Below are positions 24,463 to 32,624 of a DNA stretch of 64,000 bases, piece by piece. Position 1 is the stretch's first letter. Every line of letters starts with the position of its first letter. The notes under the pieces were generated by a model. It ran no database searches. It worked only from the letters and a program-made list of their open reading frames with translations, and had not been told where the DNA came from. This DNA is from an uncultured Holophagaceae bacterium (lineage in GTDB: Bacteria; Acidobacteriota; Holophagae; Holophagales; Holophagaceae), in assembly GCA_903913215.1 (NCBI GenBank), contig CAIWKE010000027.1, forward strand, positions 124,001 to 188,000, given 5' to 3'. The translations under genes and the position numbers were made by a program.

Positions 24463-25260
24463 TTAAAGCGTCTTCAGGATGGCTTCGCGCTTCTCCTGGT
24501 ATTCGGCCTCGCTGAGCACCTTCTCGTCGCGCATGCGCTGCAGGGCCTTGAGGCGCTGGGTCTGGGTCTCGTAGAAGGCGGCGTCCTTGACGGCCGGGGC
24601 TGCCTCAGCGGCCTTGGGCGCGGGGGCCGGGGCTGGTGCCTGGGCGGGCGTGGTTAGGACCGGGGCGGCCTCGGCGGGTGCTGCCTCCAGCGGCAGGCTC
24701 AGCCAGTCAGCGCGCAGGGCCTTGGTGCCGCCCTGGAGGGCGATCATGGAGGCCTGGGTGCGGGAGCCGTACTCAAACTTGGGCAGGATGTTCTCGGCCT
24801 GGTAGCGGCCCATGAAGGAGAGGCGGGCATCGTGGACCAGGAGGTTCAGGGTGTTGCCCTGCACGAAGAGCCGCGCCGTGAGGGCCAGGGGCTCCTCCAT
24901 GAAGAGGCCGCCGCGCTTGCTGGTGCTCAGCAGGATGAGGTCCTCGCTGGGCTGGCTCAGGGCGAAGGCTTCCACCAGGGCCTTGCCGAGGCCCGTCAGC
25001 TCGTCCTTGGAGAAGAGAGGCACCTGCTCGTTATCGACCTGGACCTGCACTGGGGCCAGGGCCGCACGAAGCTGGGCCGCCGTGAGCTGGGCGGGGTGCG
25101 TGTTGGCGGGGGCGCCCTTTTCGGCGGGCACGCGCTTCACCCAGGTGAAGCTGGACAGCTGCCACTGGGTGCGCGTGTTATCTGCGGCCCGGGCGGCGGT
25201 CGCCGTGCCGAGGCCGAGGAGTAGGGCCACCAGACTGAGCTGCCATCCTGTGTGTCGCAT
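24463..25260 (-). CDS. Exported SHOCT-domain protein
   Basis: 265 residues. A signal peptide covers residues 1-25 (cleavage near ARAAD). The middle domain (about 27-190) is unassigned, then comes an Ala/Pro linker and a C-terminal SHOCT helix pair (RLKALQRMRDEKVLSEAEYQEKREAIL). It is likely periplasmic or outer-membrane-associated. It shares the SHOCT tail with the BamE-like lipoprotein at 17275-17775. Function unknown. Confidence 0.75.
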   Translation of the reverse strand: MRHTGWQLSLVALLLGLGTATAARAADNTRTQWQLSSFTWVKRVPAEKGAPANTHPAQLTAAQLRAALAPVQVQVDNEQVPLFSKDELTGLGKALVEAFALSQPSEDLILLSTSKRGGLFMEEPLALTARLFVQGNTLNLLVHDARLSFMGRYQAENILPKFEYGSRTQASMIALQGGTKALRADWLSLPLEAAPAEAAPVLTTPAQAPAPAPAPKAAEAAPAVKDAAFYETQTQRLKALQRMRDEKVLSEAEYQEKREAILKTL

Positions 25261-25367
25261 GGTCCGAACCCTCCCGGCGGATCCGCTCCGCTGTTTTCAG
25301 GATAGCCTCAAGGGTCGAACGGGCCCCAGGGGCTCCGTTATGCTGAAAGCTCCGGCCGGAGTTTTCC

Positions 25368-26258
25368 ATGTCCACCCGCATCTGGTCCCACCTGAAGGGC
25401 AGCTTCGCTGGCTCCGTGCTGGCGGCCAATGCCGTGGCCATCTGCTCGGGCATGATGCCCTTCGCGCTCCTGAAACTGGCCCTGCCCATCGGCGCCGTGC
25501 GCCGACTTGCGGACCGGGTGCTGAACACCCTGGCGGAGACCTGGATCAGCATCAACGGCGCTTGGATGGTCCTGGTCCAGCGCCACCGCTGGGATGTGCA
25601 GGGCCTGGAGGGCCTGCGCCGCAAGGGCTGGTACCTCGTGAGCAGCAACCACCAGAGCTGGGTGGACATCCTGGTGCTGCAGCGGGTGCTCCACCGCCGG
25701 GTGCCCTTCCTGAAGTTCTTCCTCAAACGACAGCTGCTCTATGTGCCTGTCATGGGGCTGGCCTGGTGGGCTCTGGACTTTCCTTTCATGCGCCGCCGCA
25801 GTGGCAGCCGTTCCCAGGACCTGGCCACGGCCCGCAAGGCCTGCGAGCGGTTCCGGCAGCTGCCCACCTGTGTCATGAACTTCCTGGAGGGCACCCGCTT
25901 CAGCCGCGCCAAGCATGAGGCCCAGGCTTCGCCCTACCGCCACCTGCTCAAGCCCAAGGTGGGCGGCATGGCCACGGCCCTGTCGGCCATGGGGGAGCGG
26001 TTCGACGCCCTCCTGGACGTCACCATCGTCTACCCTGGTGGCGTGCCCACCTTCTGGGATCTGCTCTCAGGCCGGGTGCGGGACGTGGTCGTGCGGGTGC
26101 GCTCCCGGGAGATCCCGCGGGATCTGCTGGGCGGCGACTACGAAGGCGACGCCGCCTTCCGCGCGCGCATGCAGGCCTGGGTTCAGCAGCTCTGGACTGA
26201 GAAGGATGCCCACATCCAGGAGATCCTCGTGGGCCTTCGGACCAGCGCCGAAGCCTGA
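25368..26258 (+). CDS. 1-acyl-sn-glycerol-3-phosphate acyltransferase-like protein
   Basis: 296 residues of the PlsC/LPLAT superfamily, YihG-like branch. The catalytic HxxxxD is NHQSWVD near residues 89-94, EGTRF is near 171, and an N-terminal hydrophobic segment at about 15-40 anchors the protein. It transfers an acyl chain to a lysophospholipid or related acceptor at the inner membrane. Its 3' end is duplicated downstream (26381-26433). Confidence 0.9.
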   Translation: MSTRIWSHLKGSFAGSVLAANAVAICSGMMPFALLKLALPIGAVRRLADRVLNTLAETWISINGAWMVLVQRHRWDVQGLEGLRRKGWYLVSSNHQSWVDILVLQRVLHRRVPFLKFFLKRQLLYVPVMGLAWWALDFPFMRRRSGSRSQDLATARKACERFRQLPTCVMNFLEGTRFSRAKHEAQASPYRHLLKPKVGGMATALSAMGERFDALLDVTIVYPGGVPTFWDLLSGRVRDVVVRVRSREIPRDLLGGDYEGDAAFRARMQAWVQQLWTEKDAHIQEILVGLRTSAEA

Positions 26259-26278
26259 GCGCCGTTCTTACCCAAAGG

Positions 26279-26378
26279 CTTATTCACCGCAGAGAGCGCT
26301 GAGAACGCTGAGGAAAAGAAGTCAACCGCAGAGGGCGCAGAGGGCGCAGAGGAAACACGGCCCCCTCTGCGCTCTCTT
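26279..26378. repeat. Modular 9-mer repeat element, copy 1
   Basis: Units of GCTGAGAAC type, then CAACCGCAGAGGGCGCAGAGG and a facing CCCCTCTGCGCTCTCTTCGG. Same family as 6279-6362. Within the tandem duplication. Confidence 0.75.
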
Positions 26379-26458
26379 CGGATGCCCACATTCAGGAGAT
26401 TCCCGTGGGCCTGGAGCTGCGTCCCGAAGGCTGAGTGCCGTTCTTACTCAAGGGCTTA

Positions 26459-26587
26459 TTCACCGCTGAGAAAGCTGAGAAAGCTGAGAACGCTGAGAAC
26501 GCTGAGGAAAAGAAGTCAACCGCAGAGGGCGCAGAGAGCGCAGAGGAAACACGGCTCCCTCTGCGCTCTCTGCGTTCTCTGCGGTTA
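26459..26587. repeat. Modular 9-mer repeat element, copy 2 (expanded)
   Basis: This copy has five GCTGAGAA-type units (copy 1 has fewer), then the CAACCGCAGAGG array and a longer facing arm ending CTCTGCGGTTAA. The difference in unit number indicates expansion or contraction by whole 9-mers. Confidence 0.75.
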
Positions 26588-26619
26588 AATAGCAGTTCGG
26601 ATTGTTCGACCAGCCAGGC

Positions 26620-28317
26620 TCAGTGAAGCATCAAGGTCCCAAACGGTGGCCCAAGCAGGGGCGGGGCGAGGGGGTTCCTGTCCTCGTAGAGGCCCGCCAA
26701 TCCTGCGTCTGGGTGGCGCTTGGCGTCGGGGGGCAGGTGGAGGTCCTGGAAGCAGACCCGGGCGCAGACGTTGGTGGCCAGGGTGGCCTCGTCGCCCACG
26801 GCGGGTTGCACCGTGCGGAAGATCCGCGAGACGACCTTGTGGTGGCGGAAGGCCTTGCGGACGCGGGCCAGGAGGCAGGCGTACTCCGCTACAGGCAGGG
26901 GGGCGCCTAGGTGCTCTAGGCGCTCCAGGCTGCTGAAGATGTGGAGCAGCACCTGCACGGGCAGGCGGGTGGCGGGGCTGTCGTCCTGGAAGGGCTCCTC
27001 GATGCGCCGGTAGGTGGCGATGCTGGCCTGGATGCGACCCGGGCTGAAGCCCGCGGCGTGGGCCAGATGCGCGCCGAAGAGCAGCTTGGTGCCCCGGTCC
27101 CCCAGGTCGTAGGGCGCGGCGTGGGAGGCGCTGTCCACGGTCTCCAGGGCCTGGTTCAGGAAGCGGTCCAGGAGGATGCCCGGAGCGAAGTTCCGGGTGC
27201 GGGCCGCATGAGTGAGTACCAGGGCCAACCTCACGAATTGGCCGTCGCCGATGCGGGTGGCCTGCAATTGGTCGGATTGGATCCGGTGGACGGCCTCGAA
27301 GAGCCGGGTGCGGAGCTCCATCTGAGCCTCGTCGTCGGCGATGCCTCCATCCACCAGGAACAGGTCCGCGGCGTAGGGCAGGTGCCAGCCGTTGGCGGCC
27401 AGGGAGTGGGGCACCAGGCTGTGCATGCGGTGGGCCAGGGCCCCCAGGCGTTCGCGGTGGCACCAGTAGTAGGCCCGCCTGGGCTCCTCCCGGCAGGCCC
27501 GCAGCAGGCGCAGCAGGAAGCTGATGCGGGGGCGCAGGGCCCGGGTCTCCGAGAAGGCTGGAATGCGCTCCAGGGCCTCCAGGAGGGTGTCGTACTCCAA
27601 CAGCAGGGCAGAGGGTCGCTCGTCTCGCCCCAGGCCCTCCAGCAGGTAGCAGAGGAGGCTGGCGGGGTCTTCGTGGAAGTGGGCGGCGCTGGGGCTGCGT
27701 TGGGAGAGGGGGCCGAAGCCCGCCTGGAGGGCCAGCTCCAGGGCTTCGAGGACCGGGGCCTCGGGCAGGCTCGCCTTGCCTTCGGGGGTGAGGACGAAGG
27801 TGCCCTCGCCCTCCACCAGGGTTCCAGGGGGGGTCTGCTTCTGGAGCTGGTCCAGGGCACGGTCGGTGTCATTGAGGCGGTCCAGGCACTCGCGTCCCTC
27901 CACCAGGAGGTATTCCAGGATGCGGGTGAGGCGGCCGGGCACGGCGGCCGGGCCGTCCACGCCCCGCACTTGGATCTTCAGCAGGCCCAGGAGCTCGAAG
28001 AGCTGGGTGGCATCGGGGTCGTCGGGGCTGGGTTTGGGGTGGGAAGCCATGGGCAGGAGCCCTGCCAGGCGGGAGCGGGGGGCCAGTTGGCGCTGCAGGC
28101 GGTCCGTGCAGGCCCGGGCCGCCAGGATCTGGTGGTGGGTCTCCTGGAGCGACTCGTAGCGGGCCTCCAGGCTGGCGTGCTCGCGGCGTTCATCCTTCCG
28201 GATCAGGCCTCGGGCCAGCAGGTCCGCCACGGCCCCCGGCTCAAGCTCCTCTGGGCTCACGCTTTCAGAGGCGGCTAGGCGCTGGAGGCTGGCCAGGCTG
28301 AGGGCGGGGAGGTCCAT
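26620..28317 (-). CDS. Large hypothetical protein, unrecognised family
   Basis: 565 residues, mostly helical, with no signal peptide or membrane segment. The N-terminus (1-90) is a helical region with SLQRLAASESVSPEEL and a coiled-coil-like stretch near 45-75. The remainder alternates Leu-rich helices, with scattered His/Asp (FGAHLAHAAGFSPGRIQASIATYRRIEEPF) reminiscent of a degenerate HD/HD-GYP domain, but no HDxGK motif is seen. Strong codon bias and length show it is real. Function unknown. Confidence 0.7.
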   Translation of the reverse strand: MDLPALSLASLQRLAASESVSPEELEPGAVADLLARGLIRKDERREHASLEARYESLQETHHQILAARACTDRLQRQLAPRSRLAGLLPMASHPKPSPDDPDATQLFELLGLLKIQVRGVDGPAAVPGRLTRILEYLLVEGRECLDRLNDTDRALDQLQKQTPPGTLVEGEGTFVLTPEGKASLPEAPVLEALELALQAGFGPLSQRSPSAAHFHEDPASLLCYLLEGLGRDERPSALLLEYDTLLEALERIPAFSETRALRPRISFLLRLLRACREEPRRAYYWCHRERLGALAHRMHSLVPHSLAANGWHLPYAADLFLVDGGIADDEAQMELRTRLFEAVHRIQSDQLQATRIGDGQFVRLALVLTHAARTRNFAPGILLDRFLNQALETVDSASHAAPYDLGDRGTKLLFGAHLAHAAGFSPGRIQASIATYRRIEEPFQDDSPATRLPVQVLLHIFSSLERLEHLGAPLPVAEYACLLARVRKAFRHHKVVSRIFRTVQPAVGDEATLATNVCARVCFQDLHLPPDAKRHPDAGLAGLYEDRNPLAPPLLGPPFGTLMLH

Positions 28318-28461
28318 GCGGAGTGGGATCCAAGGCGCGGCATGCGCTGCCCCGTCATCGGCTCAGCAGGGCCTGTGCCCAAGTCTGGGCTGGATTCCCT
28401 GAGCCCCGTTGCCGGTGCTTTAACGGGCTTTGGTCATTCGACTCGGCGGATTCTTCCTGGT

Positions 28462-30342
28462 TTAGGGCAGCACTGTCAGCAGTTCGACGGTGTAGGCATG
28501 GAAGTCGAAGCTGGTCCCGTTCTTCACGGGGCGCACCCAGATCCGGGCCACACTGGGCTGGCCCGTGGTGGGCGGCACCAGGAGGCTGGCCCACTGGGCG
28601 TGGTCCACGGGGACCGTGAAGGTGGCCACCCGGGACGTCTGATTCCAGGTGAGGCTCTCCACCACGGTCTGGAGATCCCCGGTGTAGTCGAGCGTCACGG
28701 TGAGCGGCTGGAAGGTGGAGGCACCCAGGAAGAAATCCCGAGGTCGGAGGGTGCTCACCGTGAGGGTGCCGCTGCCGGCGGCGGGGCCGTCGGCGTAGCC
28801 CTTGGTGATGACCGAGGCGAGGAGCTGCTCCGGGGCCAGGATCAGCTGATAGACCTGCCAGCCGCCGCTGTGGGTGTCCCAGTAGAGGTTGGCCTCGCCG
28901 GTCACCGGGAGCTGGGCGGATTGGGCAGCGGTCACGGTCCCGGTGAGATCTGCCACCACGGTGGAACTGCCGGAAGGCAGGCCGAAGAACCACCAGCTGA
29001 AGGTGTTCGCGGTATCGGCGGGGTTCTGATAGTAGGCCCAGGTACGATTGCTAGGATCGTCGCTGCCGTGCCCGCCGGTGCCGGTGGTCAGGCTCATGGG
29101 CATGGCCATGCCCTGCCAGCCGAAGCTGAGCCCCGTGGCGCTGGCCGCGGTGATGAAGCCCTCATCCCGCGCGTTCTGGATGTTGACCGTGGTGGCGGTG
29201 GCCCCGTCCGTGGCGAACTGCACGTCCACGCGAGTGCCCCGCCAGATGTCCTGGAGGAAGGCTGTGCCCGTGCCCATGGCCACGCTGGTGTGGAAGGTCC
29301 AGACGGTCTTGGCGTCCACACGCACGGTCTGGGGTTTCCAGGTGGTACTCAAGGCATCGGCGCTGACCTTCCGGGTGAGCACCGTGAAGGTGTTGGCAGC
29401 AGGGTTCACACGCCGGACCAGGCCCTCAGGCGTGAAGGCGGGGAGCAGATCCGCGCTGGTGGCATACCAGACTTGGCGTGCGTAAAGGCTGCCGTCGGCG
29501 TTCAGGTTGGCGGCAACCAGGGCGTATTTGGTGGTGCTGAGCCCGCTGAAACTGCCGGGGCCTTTGGCGTCCGCATCCGTGAAGCGGGTCTGGGCATCCG
29601 TCTGGTAGGTGAAGCTGCCCCCACGCGCATCCTGGATGGTGAAGGTGGGCGCTGCCACCGCCGTCACCTTGCCCAGCTTCCGCGTGAACTGGAGATCCTG
29701 CACCCGAAGGGGCAGGGCCTTGAAGCGCACCTGGAGGTTCAAGACCACCTTCAGGGTGCCCCCCACGGTCTCCTGGAGGATGGAGAGGGGATGGGCCAGA
29801 TCGAAATCCAGCTGCAGGTTGGTCGTCTGCCCTGCGGTCACCTGGAGGGCGGGATTGATGGTCACGTTGATCTGGCCCCGGCCCGAAGGGTCGATGACCG
29901 AGATGGCTGCGGCGGGCACCGTGGCGCCGTTGTCATCGATGAGGGTCATGCTGCTGGGGTCCGTGTTGATGACCAGTTGGACCTGGTCATAGCTCCCTAC
30001 GGGCAACGTGCTGGCGTGGCTGAGGAGATCGGCCACGCTGTTCAGGTCCACCAGGTTGACCTTGCCGGCACTCGGATTGGCCGGATCCGCCAACCAGACC
30101 TGGGTCCAGGTGTGATCTGAGGCGTTGCGGAGGCTGGCGGACTTGAGCACGACCGAGACCTCTTGCCACTGGTCCGAAGGGGCGTCCGTGATGGTGAGGC
30201 TCAGCTGGCCGGTGGCGGGCGGGTTGACTGCCGGGGAGCTGCTCCCAGTGCTGTGGCTGCTGCAGGCGAGGGCACCGAGGAGGGCCAGGGCGGCCAGGGC
30301 CCGGGGCAGGAAGGACTGGGAGCGGAAGGGAAGACGGGCCAT
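28462..30342 (-). CDS. DUF4382 lipoprotein with DUF5666-like repeats
   Basis: 626 residues. The signal peptide ends LLGALACSSHS, with lipid attachment likely at the Cys. Residues about 46-190 form a DUF4382 domain (GQLSLTITDAPSDQWQEVSV, YDQVQLVINTDPSSMTL). Beyond it come several beta-rich DUF5666-like modules (GKVTAVAAPTFTIQDARGGSF, GLVRRVNPAANTFTVLTRKV). GGAGG supports the start at 30342. Outer-membrane or periplasmic lipoprotein of unknown function. Confidence 0.85.
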   Translation of the reverse strand: MARLPFRSQSFLPRALAALALLGALACSSHSTGSSSPAVNPPATGQLSLTITDAPSDQWQEVSVVLKSASLRNASDHTWTQVWLADPANPSAGKVNLVDLNSVADLLSHASTLPVGSYDQVQLVINTDPSSMTLIDDNGATVPAAAISVIDPSGRGQINVTINPALQVTAGQTTNLQLDFDLAHPLSILQETVGGTLKVVLNLQVRFKALPLRVQDLQFTRKLGKVTAVAAPTFTIQDARGGSFTYQTDAQTRFTDADAKGPGSFSGLSTTKYALVAANLNADGSLYARQVWYATSADLLPAFTPEGLVRRVNPAANTFTVLTRKVSADALSTTWKPQTVRVDAKTVWTFHTSVAMGTGTAFLQDIWRGTRVDVQFATDGATATTVNIQNARDEGFITAASATGLSFGWQGMAMPMSLTTGTGGHGSDDPSNRTWAYYQNPADTANTFSWWFFGLPSGSSTVVADLTGTVTAAQSAQLPVTGEANLYWDTHSGGWQVYQLILAPEQLLASVITKGYADGPAAGSGTLTVSTLRPRDFFLGASTFQPLTVTLDYTGDLQTVVESLTWNQTSRVATFTVPVDHAQWASLLVPPTTGQPSVARIWVRPVKNGTSFDFHAYTVELLTVLP

Positions 30343-30553
30343 GCAACCTCCAGGGTTGGATCGGCGGGTCGGACCCGCAGCGGTCAGGTGTTGAGGGAAG
30401 ATGGGTTGTGCGTGATTTGGTAAATGGCGACACCGAGGTGCAGCCGCAGGGGAAGTCACATGGAACAGCTTCGGTCCCTGGCGCCCCGCGTCAACACGTC
30501 CCTTGAGGTGAATCAGGGCTAGTCCCAAGGGCTTAGGTCCGGGTTCCTGCAGC

Positions 30554-30585
30554 GAAAAAAAGGACCCGGCCGAGGCCGGGTCCTT
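30554..30585 (-). terminator. Rho-independent terminator after serC
   Basis: Perfect 12-base stem AAGGACCCGGCC/GGCCGGGTCCTT at 30560-30585 with a two-base GA loop, followed on the minus strand by a run of seven T. It sits 20 bases beyond the serC stop and ends the serine operon. Confidence 0.9.
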
Positions 30586-30604
30586 GCACGCGGGAGAAAG
30601 GCTA

Positions 30605-31702
30605 TTAGCCGTTCACCTTCACGAACTGCTCCATGAAGTCCACCAGAGTCTTCACATTGTCCACGGTGACGGCGTTGTAGCAGCTGACGCGGATGCCGCC
30701 GATGTCGCGGTAGCCCTTGAGGCCCACCATGCCGGCCTTCTTGGCCTCCTTCACGAACTGATCGTCAAGCTCAGGCGTGGGCAGGAAGAAGTCCACGTTC
30801 ATGAGGCTGCGGTGGGCCTTCTCGGTGACGAAGCCCTTGTAGAAGCCCGGGTGCTTGTCGATGCAGCCGTAGAGCAATTCGCCCTTCTTGCGGTTGTTGG
30901 CCTCGATGGCCGCGAGGCCGCCGATGCTCTTGTTGTAGGCCAGCACGTTCCGCAGGATGTAGATGCCGAAGGTGGGGGGCGTGTTGTAGAGGCTGTTCTT
31001 CTCGGCGTGGAGCTTGTAGCGCAGGTAGCTGGGCAGGTCCTGGGCCTCGCAGGTCTCCAGGAAATCCTCGCGGATGATGGTGAGCGTCACGCCGCTGGGG
31101 CCCAGGTTCTTCTGGGCGCCGCCGTAGATCAGGCCGAAGGGGTTCACGTCGAAGGGCCGCCACATGAAGTCCGAGCTCATGTCGCAGACCAGGGGCACGT
31201 CGGCCTTGGGGAACTCCTGCCACTGGGTGCCTTCCACGGTGTTGTTCGAGGTGAAGTGCAGGAAGGAGCTGTCGGGGCTCAGCTTGATCTCGCTGGTGAA
31301 GGGCAGGCGGCTGAACTTCTGCTCCTTGGTGCTGGCGGCCACGCGGACGTTGTCGCCGGCCACGAGCTTGGCCTCCTTGGTCGCCTTCTCCGCCCAGTTG
31401 CCCGTGACGATGTAGTCAGCTTTGCGGCCGTTGCGGAGCAGGTTCAGGGGGATCATGCCGAAGCTGAGGTGGGCGCCGCCCTGGAGCATGAGCACCTTGT
31501 AGTTCGCGGGCAGGCCCATGAGCTCTTTGGTGAGGGCGATGGCCTCCTCGTGCACTGCGTCGTATTCCTTGGAACGGTGGCTGACTTCCATGACGGACAT
31601 GCCCGTCCCGGCGAAGTCCAGCAGCTCCTCCTGGGCCCGCTCCAGGGCAGGCAGGGGCAGACCGGCAGGGCCGGCGTAGAAGTTGATCACACGATGGGTC
31701 AT
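30605..31702 (-). CDS. serC: Phosphoserine aminotransferase
   Basis: 365 residues, PLP-dependent class V aminotransferase that converts 3-phosphohydroxypyruvate and glutamate to phosphoserine and 2-oxoglutarate. It starts INFYAGPAGLPLPALERAQEELL, has MSVMEVSHRSKEYD, and has the PLP lysine Lys198 in YGGAQKNLGPSG. GGAGG before the ATG at 31702 fixes the start. Last gene of an operon with serA and DUF1015, which gives two steps of serine synthesis. Confidence 0.96.
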   Translation of the reverse strand: MTHRVINFYAGPAGLPLPALERAQEELLDFAGTGMSVMEVSHRSKEYDAVHEEAIALTKELMGLPANYKVLMLQGGAHLSFGMIPLNLLRNGRKADYIVTGNWAEKATKEAKLVAGDNVRVAASTKEQKFSRLPFTSEIKLSPDSSFLHFTSNNTVEGTQWQEFPKADVPLVCDMSSDFMWRPFDVNPFGLIYGGAQKNLGPSGVTLTIIREDFLETCEAQDLPSYLRYKLHAEKNSLYNTPPTFGIYILRNVLAYNKSIGGLAAIEANNRKKGELLYGCIDKHPGFYKGFVTEKAHRSLMNVDFFLPTPELDDQFVKEAKKAGMVGLKGYRDIGGIRVSCYNAVTVDNVKTLVDFMEQFVKVNG

Positions 31703-31728
31703 GGGAACCTCCAGTGGATAGGAAATGG

Positions 31729-32601
31729 TTAGGCCTTGAAGTCCGTGAGGATCAGCACCACTTCGTCGCCGATGCGGCCGAGGTTCTCTTTGGAGCTGGC
31801 GCCGATGTGGGGGGCCATGAAGACGTTGGGGGCGCTGAGCAGGGGGCAGTCGGAGGGCGGGGGATCGCTGGGCCACACGTCGGTGCCGTAGGCGCGCACC
31901 TTGCCGGTCTGCAGGGCGGCGACCAGGTCGGCCTCCTCTACGCACTTGCCGCGGCCGGTGTTGATGATGATGATGCCGTCCTTCATCTGGCCAATAAGGG
32001 CCGCGTTCACCATGCCCCGGGTCTCATCCGTGAGGGGCGTGTGCATGCTGATGACGTCGGCCTTGGCGGCCAGTTCCTCGAGGCTCACCAGCTTGGCGAT
32101 GGGGTGCTCCTTGAGGAAGGGATCGAAGGCCAGGATCTCCATGCCGAAGGCCTGGGCGCGCTTGGCCACTTCGCTGGCGATGGCACCGGCGCCGATGAGG
32201 CCGAGGGTCTTCTTGAAGAGCTCCGTGCGCTTGAGCTCGTTCTTGAGGAACTTGCCCTCCTTCATGGAGACATGAGCCTCGATGAGGCGCGCGGGGATGG
32301 CCACCATGAAGGCCATGGCCATTTCCGCCACGGCCACACTGCTGGCCCGGGGGGTGTTCACGGCCTTGACGCCCTTTTCGGCGCAGGCCTTCTTGTCCAC
32401 GTTGTCCATGCCCACGCCGCCCCGGATGACGAGCTTGAGGGCGGGGGCCTGGGCCAGGAGCTCAGGCGTCACCTTGGTCTTGGAGCGGACCAGGATGACA
32501 TTGGCCTGGGCCAGGGTGGCCATGTCGGAACTGACCGTGCCGAAGGCCGCGAGGCGCTCCGGCAGCTTGGCGTCAAAAGCGTCGGCAATGAGGATGTGCA
32601 T
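31729..32601 (-). CDS. serA: D-3-phosphoglycerate dehydrogenase, short form
   Basis: 290 residues of the D-isomer-specific 2-hydroxyacid dehydrogenase family. Rossmann loop LIGAGAIASEVAKRA; catalytic Arg in INTGRGKCVEE; His in MAPHIGASSKEN. It is shorter than E. coli SerA and lacks the C-terminal ACT domain, so feedback control by serine through ACT is not expected. The location between serC and DUF1015 supports the SerA assignment over other hydroxyacid dehydrogenases. Confidence 0.9.
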   Translation of the reverse strand: MHILIADAFDAKLPERLAAFGTVSSDMATLAQANVILVRSKTKVTPELLAQAPALKLVIRGGVGMDNVDKKACAEKGVKAVNTPRASSVAVAEMAMAFMVAIPARLIEAHVSMKEGKFLKNELKRTELFKKTLGLIGAGAIASEVAKRAQAFGMEILAFDPFLKEHPIAKLVSLEELAAKADVISMHTPLTDETRGMVNAALIGQMKDGIIIINTGRGKCVEEADLVAALQTGKVRAYGTDVWPSDPPPSDCPLLSAPNVFMAPHIGASSKENLGRIGDEVVLILTDFKA

Positions 32602-32624
32602 GATTCGCTCCTATTTGATTCTGG

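Larger units (their letters stand above)
26203..26590. repeat. Imperfect 178-bp tandem duplication of gene tail plus repeat element
   Basis: The last codons of the acyltransferase and its downstream DNA (from GATGCCCACAT at 26203) recur at 26381 with the same order: gene-tail remnant, CCGTTCTTAC, GGCTTATTCACCGC and then the 9-mer arrays. The second tail would encode DAHIQEIPVGLELRPEG before its stop. The copies differ at many positions, so the event is not recent, or the copy came from a related gene. Confidence 0.8.

Noticed and set aside
26941-28278. 445-codon plus-strand ORF opposite the 565-residue orphan
   Set aside because: Antisense shadow; the minus frame is longer and has normal protein composition.
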